Translations under genes and position numbers: made by a program
The notes under the pieces: model-generated
Databases searched by the model: none
What the model was told of the DNA's origin: nothing
What the model saw: the letters and a program-made list of their open reading frames with translations, nothing else
In this document: piece by piece, positions 51,356-60,337 of the stretch
Position numbering within the stretch: position 1 is the stretch's first letter
Layout: every line of letters starts with the position of its first letter
Assembly: GCA_003134965.1 (NCBI GenBank)
Contig: PLDA01000003.1
Location: forward strand, 186,001-250,000
Length of the DNA stretch: 64,000 nucleotides
Direction: 5' to 3'
Origin: Vulcanimicrobium winogradskyi
Lineage (GTDB): Bacteria; Vulcanimicrobiota; Vulcanimicrobiia; Vulcanimicrobiales; Vulcanimicrobiaceae

Positions 51356-52618
51356 ATGAACGGAGACGAGACGCTCGCGATCCTCGTCGGCGGCGGGCCG
51401 GCCCCGGGGATCAACGGCGTCATCGCGTCGGCGACGATCGAGGCGCGCAACCACGGGCTGCGCGTGCTCGGGATCTACGAGGGCTACCGCCACCTCGTGC
51501 TCGGCGACCTCTCGCACGTCGCCGAGCTGCAGATCGAGGACGTGTCGCGGATGCATTTCACCGGCGGCTCGATGTTGCGGACGTCGCGGACGAATCCGGC
51601 GGCCGACCCGGAGTCGCTGCGCATGTGCGTGCGCTCGCTGACGATGCTCGGCGTGCGCTACCTGATCACGATCGGCGGCGACGACACGACGTTCGGCGCG
51701 ACACGGATCGCGGCCGAGACGAAGGGCCGTATCGGCGTCGCGACCGTGCCGAAGACGATCGACAACGATCTCCCGCTCCCCGACAACGCGCCGACCTTTG
51801 GTTTCGAGACGGCGCGTTCGGTCGGCTCGGCGATCGTCGAGAACCTGATGGAGGATGCCCGCACCGCCTCGCGCTGGTATCTCGCGATCACGATGGGGCG
51901 CAAGTCGGGGGCGCTCGCGCTGGGGATCTGCAAGGCGGCGGGTGCGACGCTCGCCGTCATCCCGGAGGAGTTCACCGGCGATCGGATCGCCCTCGACGAC
52001 GTCGTCGACACGATCGTGGGCTCGATCGTGAAGCGGCTCGCGTCGGGGCAGGACCACGGCGTCGCGGTGATCGCGGAGGGGCTCGCCGAGCGCATCGCGC
52101 CCGAGGAGCTCGCCGCGGTCTCCACCGCAACGCGCGACGCCTACGGGCACGTGCGGCTGGCCGACGTTCCGCTCGGGATGGTGTTGCGCGACGCGATACG
52201 CGCCCGGCTCACGCAGCTCGGGATCGACGAAACCGTCGTGCCGAAGGATATCGGCTACGAGCTGCGCAGCGCCAAGCCGATCCCGTTCGACGCCGAGTAC
52301 ACGCGAACGCTCGGCTACGGCGCCGTGCGGTATCTGCTCGGGGGCGGGAGCGGGGCGCTGATCGCGCTCGCCGGCGGTCGCATCGTCCCGGTGACGCTCG
52401 AGGAGATGCTCGATCCGGCGACCGGACGGATCCGCGTGCGGCTGGTCGACGTCACCACCGAGTCGTACGAGGTCGCGCGCAAGTACATGATCCGGCTCGA
52501 GGAACAGGACTTGACGGAGCCGCGCCTCTCGCGTCTCGCGACGCAGACCAATCTGGATCCCGAGACGTTCGAAGCGCAGTTCCGGCGGCTCTTCGCACCC
52601 GCCGCGACGACGGCGTAG
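51356..52618 (+). CDS. pfp: 6-phosphofructokinase, PPi-dependent type, 420 aa
   Basis: Phosphorylates fructose 6-phosphate. LVGGGPAPGINGVI is the N-terminal nucleotide loop. The phosphoryl-donor site is GGDDTTFG, with Asp where ATP enzymes have Gly, and the next motif is PKTIDNDLP, with Lys where ATP enzymes have Gly. These two residues mark pyrophosphate-using PFKs. It probably works reversibly with PPi as donor. It follows icd by 10 bases and is probably cotranscribed. Confidence 0.9.
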   Translation: MNGDETLAILVGGGPAPGINGVIASATIEARNHGLRVLGIYEGYRHLVLGDLSHVAELQIEDVSRMHFTGGSMLRTSRTNPAADPESLRMCVRSLTMLGVRYLITIGGDDTTFGATRIAAETKGRIGVATVPKTIDNDLPLPDNAPTFGFETARSVGSAIVENLMEDARTASRWYLAITMGRKSGALALGICKAAGATLAVIPEEFTGDRIALDDVVDTIVGSIVKRLASGQDHGVAVIAEGLAERIAPEELAAVSTATRDAYGHVRLADVPLGMVLRDAIRARLTQLGIDETVVPKDIGYELRSAKPIPFDAEYTRTLGYGAVRYLLGGGSGALIALAGGRIVPVTLEEMLDPATGRIRVRLVDVTTESYEVARKYMIRLEEQDLTEPRLSRLATQTNLDPETFEAQFRRLFAPAATTA

Positions 52619-52627
52619 CGGACCGGC

Positions 52628-52924
52628 TCAGCGCCGTGGCGCGGGGAGCGCGGCGACGCGCTGCTCCAGCTTCGCGAGCCGGCGTTCGACGACGATCAGC
52701 CGTTCATTGAGGTTCGAGCCTTCGCCGAGCGCGAGCTCGTACGGATCGACGCCGAGCTGATGCGCGAGGCGCAAACCGACGAGCATACTCGGGCTCTTCA
52801 CGTTGCCGGTCTCCATCTGGCGGATCGCGCCTTCGGAGACGCCGATCTCGGCGGCCAGCGTCGCGATGCTGAACCCGTGCTCCTCACGCAGCCGCCGCAG
52901 CCGATCGCCGAACGTCTCGTTCAC
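52628..52924 (-). CDS. XRE-family helix-turn-helix regulator, 98 aa
   Basis: FGDRLRRLREEHGFSIATLAAEIGVSEGAIRQMETGNVKSPSMLVGLRLAHQLGVDPYELALGEG is a standard Cro/C1-type domain, followed by a Leu-rich coiled tail (RLIVVERRLAKLEQRVAAL). The GTG at 52924 is favoured; a TTG at 52942 would add six residues. It is convergent with the PFK gene. Confidence 0.85.
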   Translation of the reverse strand: MNETFGDRLRRLREEHGFSIATLAAEIGVSEGAIRQMETGNVKSPSMLVGLRLAHQLGVDPYELALGEGSNLNERLIVVERRLAKLEQRVAALPAPRR

Positions 52925-53004
52925 ACCCGTAGCATCCTGCAACGGGGTTTCGGCAGCATGCTACGGCCGTCCCGCGGAGCGCGATCATGGCCGTTTGGGA
53001 GCGA

Positions 53005-54210
53005 TCAGACGCGCAACGGAACGAGCTGCGACTCGACCCGCAGGATCGTGCGGTCGAACGCGCCGGCGCCGTTGCGCGCCAAGGTGTCGTAGAGCGCGAG
53101 CGCGCTCGTCCGGGTCAGGATCATCGCGCGGTACCACGCGAACGTGGGCGCCAAGTTGATCAGCGCGGGCCGGCGCGACCACGACTGCTGCAGCCGGGCC
53201 GAGACGACGTGCATCGCATGGACCGAGACGACGTAGTCGTGGTCGCTCAAGTAGTTGACGAACGCTTCGAGCGGAGCGGGGTCGGCGGCGAGCACGTAGT
53301 CTGCGCCGTCGCGCTTGACGAGCCCGAACGCGACCGGATCGACGCCGGCGACGATCGCGGCGGCCCGGCACCACGCGACGACCTTGGTTTCGTCGCCCAG
53401 CGACGGGGCGGCGTGCGCCGAGAGCAGCGTGGTGACGAAGCGCGGATCGCGTCCGCGTGCGATCGCCTCGGCTCCGGAGAGGACGTGATGCCCGCCGGTT
53501 CCGGCGATCGCGAGTTCGGCTGCGAGCGTGCCGTCGTCGTTCCACCCGAACACGACGGTCTTCATGACGTCGTGATAGAGCGCGGCGGCGATCGCGGTGT
53601 CGCGCGAGACGGTCGGCCGCCCCCCGAAATAGTGCGCGTCGTACGAACCGGCGATGCCGACCGCGACCGAGGCGTTGAAGGATTCGTGCAGCGCGAGCCC
53701 ACCGGGGTAGCCGTGGTGCGAACCTTCACCCGAGCCCGGCGCGGCCCAGAACGGTTGGATCGAGCCGGTCGAACCGGGCTCGGTCCCGGGCGGAAAGATC
53801 CCGGCCACCGGCGCGTCCGCGGCGACGAAGCCTTCGCGCGCCAGGGCGTCGCGGACCGCGATGCGCAGCGCCGGGGCCGGGTGGCGGTCGGCGTAGAGCG
53901 CGCGCGGCACGCGGATGAGGTCGAGCACGTCCGCGCGCAGTTCCCGGTCGGCGATCGAGCCGGCGAGCGCCTCGACCCGGGCGTACGTCGCGACGGCCAG
54001 ACTCGAGCTCCGGGCGAGCATCGCCGCGGCGGCGTTGCCGCGCGAGAGCGGGCCGCGCGGCTCCGGGAGCGGGCCGCTCCCGGCTGCTTCGTCAGCGGCG
54101 GCGGCCTCGAGCCCGCCGGCACCGGCAAGGAGTGGCGCCGCGACGGCGGTCAGAATTCCGAGGAACGCCGGCCGGCTCAAGAACGCCGCGCGGCCGTCGG
54201 CGACGCACAT
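53005..54210 (-). CDS. HD-domain protein with possible signal segment, 401 aa
   Basis: The N-terminus (MCVADGRAAFLSRPAFLGILTAVAAPLLAGAGG) is a Tat- or Sec-like signal. Residues about 150-215 carry HD-type residues: HHGYPGGLALHESF and AALYHDVMKTVVFGW, i.e. a His and a HD pair, and GTGGHHVLSGAEA. The rest is helical. It may be an exported phosphohydrolase, but no substrate is known. A TTG at 54252 is an alternative start. Confidence 0.65.
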   Translation of the reverse strand: MCVADGRAAFLSRPAFLGILTAVAAPLLAGAGGLEAAAADEAAGSGPLPEPRGPLSRGNAAAAMLARSSSLAVATYARVEALAGSIADRELRADVLDLIRVPRALYADRHPAPALRIAVRDALAREGFVAADAPVAGIFPPGTEPGSTGSIQPFWAAPGSGEGSHHGYPGGLALHESFNASVAVGIAGSYDAHYFGGRPTVSRDTAIAAALYHDVMKTVVFGWNDDGTLAAELAIAGTGGHHVLSGAEAIARGRDPRFVTTLLSAHAAPSLGDETKVVAWCRAAAIVAGVDPVAFGLVKRDGADYVLAADPAPLEAFVNYLSDHDYVVSVHAMHVVSARLQQSWSRRPALINLAPTFAWYRAMILTRTSALALYDTLARNGAGAFDRTILRVESQLVPLRV

Positions 54211-54287
54211 GCCGGTGGTACTCGCGAGGAGGTCCGCCGGAGCCTCCCGCAAGGGAGGAGAATCATGTCAGTAGCCCAACTTCGGGC

Positions 54288-54306
54288 CTGGTATACTGTA
54301 TGCCAG
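54288..54306. promoter_or_regulatory. Operator-like palindrome upstream of GntR regulator
   Basis: CTGGTATACTGTATGCCAG is palindromic except for the centre base and one mirrored pair. The half-site CTGGTATAC is repeated upstream of the MFS gene (60249). The TATACT within may also serve as a -10. FCD-type GntR regulators bind such short palindromes, so self-regulation is likely. Confidence 0.65.
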
Positions 54307-54334
54307 ACCCGATTCGCCTGACTGGGAGGCCCGT

Positions 54335-55018
54335 ATGGCTGCCCTAGCCCTCGCTGCGATTCGCTCCGACGCCAGCCTCTCGGCGCAGGTGTACGATGCC
54401 ATTCGCGGCGCGATCACCGCGACGAACCTCTACGAGATGGACGAGGCGAACCTGCGCCTCGACGAACGCGAGCTGGCCGCCCGGCTCGGGGTCAGCCGCA
54501 CGCCGATCCGCGAGGCGCTGGTTCGTTTGGAGCACGAGTCGCTGGTACGAAGCGTCCCTCGCCGGGGATACTTCATCGCGCGAAAGAGCAAAGCCGAGCT
54601 GCTGGAAATCATCGTCGTCTGGGCGGCGCTCGAGAGCATGGCTGCGCGGCTCGTCGCCCTCCACACCAGCGAGGCGGCGATCGCCTCCTTACGATCGATC
54701 TTTGCCACCTTCGACGGCGGTCGCATTGCGGCCAACCTCGACGAGTACTCGGACGCCAACCTCCGGTTCCACCAGCGCATCATCGAACTCTCCGGCTGCG
54801 AGGCGCTGCGGCGCACCGCCGAAGGGATCTTGATCCACGTTCGTTCCATCCGGCATCGCACGATCGCTGAGGATCGTCGTTTCGAACGCTCGATCGTCGA
54901 CCACATGCACATCATCGAAGCGCTCGAGAAGCGCGACGCCGACTTGGCCGAACGTCTGGTTCGCGACCATGCGCTCGCGCTCGCAGCGCACGTCGACGCG
55001 AACGACAACGACCTGTAA
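54335..55018 (+). CDS. GntR-family regulator with FCD domain, 227 aa
   Basis: The N-terminal winged helix is LDERELAARLGVSRTPIREALVRLEHESLVRSVPRRGYFI. The C-terminal FCD domain (residues 85-220) has DANLRFHQRIIELSG and DHMHIIEALEKRD, with the Asp/His residues that bind a metal and ligand. FCD regulators usually sense organic acids. GGGAGG precedes the ATG. It heads the oxalate-type operon and is the likely sensor for its substrate. Confidence 0.92.
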   Translation: MAALALAAIRSDASLSAQVYDAIRGAITATNLYEMDEANLRLDERELAARLGVSRTPIREALVRLEHESLVRSVPRRGYFIARKSKAELLEIIVVWAALESMAARLVALHTSEAAIASLRSIFATFDGGRIAANLDEYSDANLRFHQRIIELSGCEALRRTAEGILIHVRSIRHRTIAEDRRFERSIVDHMHIIEALEKRDADLAERLVRDHALALAAHVDANDNDL

Positions 55019-55057
55019 GCTTTTCTATCTCGCAAACGCTTCACTGGACGAGGGACC

Positions 55058-56785
55058 ATGGCTCAGACCGCACCGGCTACCGACCTGCCGAAACTCGATG
55101 CCGACCAGCCGGCACAGACGATCTCCGGCGGCCACCTCGTTGCGAAGGCGTTGAAGAACGAAGGCATCGACGCGATCTTCACGCTGTGCGGCGGTCATAT
55201 CATCGACATCTACGACGGCTGCACGGCTGAGGGCATCAAGATCATCGACGTGCGGCACGAGCAGGTCGCGGCACACGCCGCCGACGGCTACGCGCGCGTC
55301 ACCGGGAGGCCCGGCTGCGCCGTCGTCACCGCCGGCCCCGGGACGACCAACGCGACGACCGGCGTCGCCAACGCGTTCCGCGCGGAGAGCCCGTTCTTGC
55401 TGATCGGGGGCCAGGGCGCGCTGAACCAGCACAAGATGGGTTCGCTCCAGGATCTCCCGCACGTCGAGATCATGAAGCCGATCACCAAGTTCGCCTCCAG
55501 CGTCGTGACGACCGAGCGCGTCGCCGACATGATCGCGATGGCGTTCCGCGAAGCGCACAACGGTTCGTTCGGCCCGTCGTACCTCGAGATCGGGCGCGAC
55601 ATTCTCGACGGCAAAGTGCCGCTCGACAAAGCGGTCATCCCGCAGCGCGGGCACTATCGCGCGTCGACGAAGTCGATCGGCGATCCCAACGACATCGAGA
55701 AGCTGGCCGACATTTTGATCAGGGCCGAGCGCCCTGCCGTGCTCTTCGGGCAGCAGACGTGGACCTGCCGCGCGACCGAGGCGGCGCACGAGTTCGCGCG
55801 CACGTTCAACATCCCGGCGTTCATGAACGGCGCGGGCCGCGGCACGTTCCAGCCGAGCGATCCGCACGGTTTCCAGCTGACGCGCGGCTATGCGTTCGGC
55901 AAGGCCGACGTGATCCTGATCGTCGGTACGCCGTTCGACTTCCGCATGAGCTACGGCAAGCGGCTCAAGGCGCCGACCGTCGTGCAGATCGACATGGGCT
56001 ACGCCACCGTCGGCAAGAACCGCGATATCTCGCTGGGCCTCGTCGGTGACGTCGGTGCGATCCTGCGCGCCGTGACGCAGGCCGCGTCCGGCCGACTGCG
56101 GGACGGCGCGAAGAGCCGTCAGCCCTGGATCGACGAACTGCGCGCCGAAGAGAAGAAGCTCTACGACGCACGCCTGCCCAAGATCAAGAACGACGCGATG
56201 CCGATCCACCCCCTGCGGCTCGGCTACGAGATCAACGAGTTCCTGACCGAGAACACGCGCTTCATCGGCGACGGCGGCGACGTCGTGACCGCCGCGGGCG
56301 GGATCGTGTGGCCGAAGGGTGCCGGTCTGTGGATGGATCCGGGTCCGCTCGGCACGCTCGGCGTCGGCGTCTCGTTCGCGATGGCGTCGAAGCTCGCCGA
56401 GCCCGACAAAGAGGTCGTGTGTCTGTTCGGCGACGGCACCTTCGGCATGACCGGCTGGGACATCCAGACGGCCAACCGTTTCGACCTGCCGTTCATCGGG
56501 ATCATCGGCAACAACTCGTTCATGAACCAAATCCGCGCCGGTCAGATCATGAAGTACGGCAAGGAGAAGGGCGACATCGGCAACTACCTCGGCGATGTCG
56601 ACTTCGAGAAGTTCGCGCAGATGCTCGGCGGCTACGGCGAAGCGGTGCGCGATCCCAAGCAGATTCGGCCCGCCCTCGAGCGCGCGCGTGAATCCATGGC
56701 CTCCGGGAAGGTCGCCCTGATCAACGTCTGGATCGACCCCAACGAGTTCGCTCCGGGGACGATGAACCAGACGATGTACAAGTAG
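55058..56785 (+). CDS. TPP-dependent lyase/decarboxylase (oxalyl-CoA decarboxylase or 2-hydroxyacyl-CoA lyase type), 575 aa
   Basis: The TPP fold is clear: VRHEQVAAHAADGYARVTGRPG with the catalytic Glu, then TAGPGTTNATTGVANAFRAESPFLLIGGQG, and the C-terminal GDGTFGMTGWDIQTANRFDLPFIGIIGNNSFMN (TPP-Mg site). The region QHKMGSLQDLPHVEIMKPITKFAS is closer to 2-hydroxyacyl-CoA lyases than to acetolactate synthases. Alone it could be oxalyl-CoA decarboxylase, HACL or an ALS relative. With a formyl-CoA-transferase next to it, oxalyl-CoA decarboxylase or HACL is preferred. Start ATG at 55058. Confidence 0.8.
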   Translation: MAQTAPATDLPKLDADQPAQTISGGHLVAKALKNEGIDAIFTLCGGHIIDIYDGCTAEGIKIIDVRHEQVAAHAADGYARVTGRPGCAVVTAGPGTTNATTGVANAFRAESPFLLIGGQGALNQHKMGSLQDLPHVEIMKPITKFASSVVTTERVADMIAMAFREAHNGSFGPSYLEIGRDILDGKVPLDKAVIPQRGHYRASTKSIGDPNDIEKLADILIRAERPAVLFGQQTWTCRATEAAHEFARTFNIPAFMNGAGRGTFQPSDPHGFQLTRGYAFGKADVILIVGTPFDFRMSYGKRLKAPTVVQIDMGYATVGKNRDISLGLVGDVGAILRAVTQAASGRLRDGAKSRQPWIDELRAEEKKLYDARLPKIKNDAMPIHPLRLGYEINEFLTENTRFIGDGGDVVTAAGGIVWPKGAGLWMDPGPLGTLGVGVSFAMASKLAEPDKEVVCLFGDGTFGMTGWDIQTANRFDLPFIGIIGNNSFMNQIRAGQIMKYGKEKGDIGNYLGDVDFEKFAQMLGGYGEAVRDPKQIRPALERARESMASGKVALINVWIDPNEFAPGTMNQTMYK

Positions 56786-56791
56786 GGCGTG

Positions 56792-58069
56792 ATGAGCTCG
56801 AACGGCGCACCCGCGGACGGCGCGCAGGACGGACAGCACGTCCGCAAAGCGCTCGACGGCGTCAAGATACTCGACATGACGCACGTCCAGGCCGGCCCCT
56901 CGTGCACGCAGATCCTGGCCTGGCTCGGCGCCGACGTCATCAAGGTCGAGTTGCCGGGCCGCGGCGACATCACGCGCGGTCAACTGCAGGACATCCCCGA
57001 CGTCGACAGCCTGTACTTCACGATGCTGAACTGCAACAAGCGCAGCATCACGCTCAACACGAAGACGCCCGACGGGAAGGCGATCTTCGAGCGGCTCATC
57101 GCGCACTGCGACGTGCTGGTCGAGAACTTCGGCCCGGGCGTGCTCGACCGCCAGGGCTTCACCTGGGACCGCATCCGCGAGATCAACCCGCGCATGTCGT
57201 ACGCGTCGATCAAGGGCTTCGGCCCCGGCAAATACGAGGACTTCAAGGCCTACGAGACCGTCGCGCAGGCGATGGGCGGTGGGATGAGCACGACCGGCTG
57301 GCCCGAGGGCCCGCCGACGAGTTCCGGCCCGCAGATCGGCGACTCCGGGAGCGGGATCCACATGGTCGCGGCGATCCTGGCCGCGCTCTACCAGCGCACC
57401 CACACCGGGCGCGGCCAGCGCATCTCGGTCGCGATGCAAGACTCGGTGCTGAACCTGATTCGCGTCAAGATTCGCGATCAGCAGCGGCTCGCGCACGGAC
57501 CGCTGCGCGAGTATCCGAACAAGACGTTCGCCGACTACGTGCCGCGCTCGGGGAACGCATCGGGCGGCGGCCAGCCCGGTTCGGCCCTCAAGACCCTGGG
57601 GGGCGGTGAGAACGATTACGTCTACGTGATCATCCAACCGCAGGTCTGGGGCCCGCTCGCGAAGTTGATCGGCCGTCCGGAGCTGGCCGAAGATCCCGCG
57701 TTCGCGTCGCCGGCGGCGCGCCTCAAACACTTGGACGACGTGTTCGGCGTCGTCGAAGACTGGACGAAGGGACGCACCAAGTTCGAGGTGCTCGATGCGC
57801 TCAACGAGGTCGGAGTCCCGTGCGGACCGATCCTGAGCACGAAGGATCTCATCGAAGACGATTCGCTCCGCGCGCGCGGGATGATCGCCGACGTGTACCA
57901 TCCCGAGCGCGGGACGTTCAAGACCGTCGGCTGCCCGTTGGTGCTCTCCGACACGCCGGTCGAGATCAAGACCTCGCCGCTGCTGGGCGAGCACAACGAA
58001 GAAATCCTCAAAGAGATCGGCTGGGACGGTAAGGACGCGAAAGCGCTCCACGCCGCCGGCGTGCTGTAG
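56792..58069 (+). CDS. frc: CaiB/Frc-type CoA-transferase (formyl-CoA transferase-like), 425 aa
   Basis: A class III CoA-transferase: ALDGVKILDMTHVQAGPSCTQILAWLGADVIKVE at the start, NVDSLYFTMLN-like VDSLYFTMLNCNKRSITLNTKTPDG, and the catalytic Asp in QIGDSGSGIHM, as in Frc. A glycine loop SGGGQPG corresponds to GGGGQ of Frc. Frc moves CoA from formyl-CoA to oxalate. The ATG at 56792 follows the lyase stop by 6 bases. A GTG at 56789 is equally placed. Confidence 0.88.
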   Translation: MSSNGAPADGAQDGQHVRKALDGVKILDMTHVQAGPSCTQILAWLGADVIKVELPGRGDITRGQLQDIPDVDSLYFTMLNCNKRSITLNTKTPDGKAIFERLIAHCDVLVENFGPGVLDRQGFTWDRIREINPRMSYASIKGFGPGKYEDFKAYETVAQAMGGGMSTTGWPEGPPTSSGPQIGDSGSGIHMVAAILAALYQRTHTGRGQRISVAMQDSVLNLIRVKIRDQQRLAHGPLREYPNKTFADYVPRSGNASGGGQPGSALKTLGGGENDYVYVIIQPQVWGPLAKLIGRPELAEDPAFASPAARLKHLDDVFGVVEDWTKGRTKFEVLDALNEVGVPCGPILSTKDLIEDDSLRARGMIADVYHPERGTFKTVGCPLVLSDTPVEIKTSPLLGEHNEEILKEIGWDGKDAKALHAAGVL

Positions 58070-58083
58070 GAGAACCGGAAGAA

Positions 58084-60231
58084 ATGCTGCTCGAGCGTCA
58101 GACTCGCAATCAGGCCGCGGTCCGCGCGGTCCTCGATCGCGTCAAAGCGGAGAACCGCAGTGCGCTCAGCGCGCCGGAGGCGAAGGAGGTCGCCGACGCC
58201 TACGGCATCCCGGTGCCGCAGGAAGGCCTGGCGACGTCGGCCGATGCCGCGGCGCAACTTGCCGAGCAAATGGGATTCCCGGTCGTGCTCAAGATCGTCT
58301 CGCCGGAGATCTTGCACAAGACCGAGGCCGGCGGTGTGCTGGTCGGCGTGAAGGACACGCAAAGCGTGCGCAGCGGCTACGACACGATCGTCGCCAACGC
58401 GAAGAGATATCAGGCGAACGCCAAGATCAGCGGCGTGCAGGTTCAGCAGATGCTGCCGACCGGTGCGCAAGAAGTGATCGTCGGTGCGGTTACCGACCAG
58501 AGCTTCGGGAAGCTGGTCGCGTTCGGCCTCGGCGGCGTGCTGGTCGAAGTGCTGAAGGACGTCACGTTCCGGCTCGCGCCGGCGTCGCGCCAGGACGCCT
58601 TCTCGATGCTCGACGGGATCCAGGCCGCCGAGATGCTCAAGGGCGTGCGCGGATCGGAACCCGTCGACCGCGAGGCGCTCGCGGGGATCATCGAAGCCGT
58701 CTCGCAGCTGGTTACCGACTTCCCCGAGATCAGCGAAGTCGACCTCAACCCGGTGTTCGCGACGCCCAAGGGCGCGACCGCCGTCGACGTGCGCATCCTG
58801 GTCGACTTCAACCCGCCGGCGCCGCGCCAGCGCTACTCGCAAGACGAGATCGTGCGCGCGATGAACCGCATCATGCGGCCGGATGCGGTCGCCGTGATCG
58901 GCGCATCGAGCGAAGACGGCAAGATCGGCAACTCGGTGATGAAGAACCTCATCAACGGGGGCTACAAGGGCCAGATCTACCCGATCAACCCGAAAGCCGA
59001 TGAGATCCTCGGCTACAAAGCGTACCCGTCGGTCAAGGACATCCCCGGGATCGTCGACGTCGCCGTGTTCGCGATTCCGGCGAAGTTCGTCGCGGCCGCG
59101 CTGGTCGAGTGCGGCGAGAAGCAGGTCCCGGGCGCCGTGCTCATCCCGTCCGGCTTCGCCGAGACCGGGAACGAAGAGGGTCAGCTCGAGATCCAGGCGA
59201 TCGGGCGCAAGTACAACGTGCGCCTGATGGGCCCGAACATCTACGGCTTCTACTACACGCCCAAGGATTTGTGCGCTACGTTCTGCACGCCGTACGACGT
59301 CAAGGGCAGCGTCGCGCTGTCCTCGCAGTCGGGCGGCGTCGGGATGGCGATCATCGGCTTCAGCCGCTCGGCCAAGATGGGCGTCTCTGCGATCGTCGGG
59401 CTCGGCAACAAGGCCGACATCGACGAGGACGATCTGCTGACGTTCTTCGAGCAGGACGACGCGACGCAAGCGATCGCGATGCACATGGAAGACCTCAAGG
59501 ACGGCCGGTCGTTCGCCGACGTCGCGAAGCGCGTGTCGAAGAAGAAGCCGATCATCGTGCTCAAAGCCGGCCGGACGGAGCTCGGCGCGCGTGCGGCGAG
59601 CTCGCACACCGGCGCGCTCGCCGGGAACGACAAGATCTACGACGACGTTCTGCGGCAGAGCGGCGTCATCCGCGCCCGCGGCCTGAACGAGCTGCTCCAG
59701 TTCGCGCGCGCCGTCCCGATCCTGCCCACGCCGAAGGGCGAGAACGTCGTCATCATCACGGGAGCCGGCGGTTCCGGCGTGCTGCTCTCGGACTCGGTCG
59801 TCGACGCCGGCCTCACCCTGATGAAGTTCGATCCCGATCTCGACGAGGCGTTCAAGAAGTTCATACCGCCGTTCGGCGCCTCCGGCAATCCGGTCGACAT
59901 CACCGGCGGCGAACCCCCGAAGACCTACCAGAACACGATCCGGCTCGGACTCGAAGACCCTCGCATCCACGCACTGATCCTCGGCTACTGGCACACGATC
60001 GTGACCCCGCCGATGGTCTTCGCAAAGCTCGTGGTCGAAGTCGTCGAGGAGTTCCGCGCCAAGGGGATCGACAAGCCCGTCGTGGCGTCCCTTGCCGGTG
60101 ACGTCGAGGTGGAAGAGGCGAGCGAATACCTCTTCGACCACAAGATTCCGGCGTATCCGTACAATACGGAAACGATGGTCGCGGCGCTGGGCGCCAAGTA
60201 CCGCTGGGCTCGGGCAGCGGGGCTGCTCTAG
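58084..60231 (+). CDS. ADP-forming acyl-CoA ligase, permuted domain order, 715 aa
   Basis: Residues about 20-235 form an ATP-grasp domain (AKEVADAYGIPVPQEG...VLKIVSPEILHKTEAGGVLVGV). Residues about 265-390 form a CoA-binding Rossmann domain (RPDAVAVIGASSEDGKIGNSVMKNLINGGYKGQIYPINPKADEILG). Residues about 400-700 form a succinyl-CoA-ligase-like domain with SQSGGVGM and the phosphohistidine region AASSHTGALAGND. The usual fused order is CoA-binding, ligase, ATP-grasp, so here the ATP-grasp module comes first. It would activate a carboxylic acid with ATP and CoA, or the reverse. It may prime the CoA-transferase cycle. Confidence 0.88.
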   Translation: MLLERQTRNQAAVRAVLDRVKAENRSALSAPEAKEVADAYGIPVPQEGLATSADAAAQLAEQMGFPVVLKIVSPEILHKTEAGGVLVGVKDTQSVRSGYDTIVANAKRYQANAKISGVQVQQMLPTGAQEVIVGAVTDQSFGKLVAFGLGGVLVEVLKDVTFRLAPASRQDAFSMLDGIQAAEMLKGVRGSEPVDREALAGIIEAVSQLVTDFPEISEVDLNPVFATPKGATAVDVRILVDFNPPAPRQRYSQDEIVRAMNRIMRPDAVAVIGASSEDGKIGNSVMKNLINGGYKGQIYPINPKADEILGYKAYPSVKDIPGIVDVAVFAIPAKFVAAALVECGEKQVPGAVLIPSGFAETGNEEGQLEIQAIGRKYNVRLMGPNIYGFYYTPKDLCATFCTPYDVKGSVALSSQSGGVGMAIIGFSRSAKMGVSAIVGLGNKADIDEDDLLTFFEQDDATQAIAMHMEDLKDGRSFADVAKRVSKKKPIIVLKAGRTELGARAASSHTGALAGNDKIYDDVLRQSGVIRARGLNELLQFARAVPILPTPKGENVVIITGAGGSGVLLSDSVVDAGLTLMKFDPDLDEAFKKFIPPFGASGNPVDITGGEPPKTYQNTIRLGLEDPRIHALILGYWHTIVTPPMVFAKLVVEVVEEFRAKGIDKPVVASLAGDVEVEEASEYLFDHKIPAYPYNTETMVAALGAKYRWARAAGLL

Positions 60232-60248
60232 GCCCGAGACGGCATGAT

Positions 60249-60267
60249 CTGGTATACCGCATACTGA
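60249..60267. promoter_or_regulatory. Second operator-like site before MFS gene
   Basis: CTGGTATACCGCATACTGA shares its first nine bases with the palindrome at 54288. Its right arm (GCATACTGA) is weaker. It lies 71 bases before the MFS start, so the GntR regulator may also control the transporter unit. Confidence 0.55.
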
Positions 60268-60337
60268 AGCGAAGGAATAATCTTTCCTCAGGACGCGCCC
60301 ACGGACCCCAACGCCTAACCACACACGGGGGATTCTT

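Noticed and set aside
51323..52150. Minus-strand frame opposite the PFK gene
   Set aside because: Shadow of a well-supported gene; no family signature.
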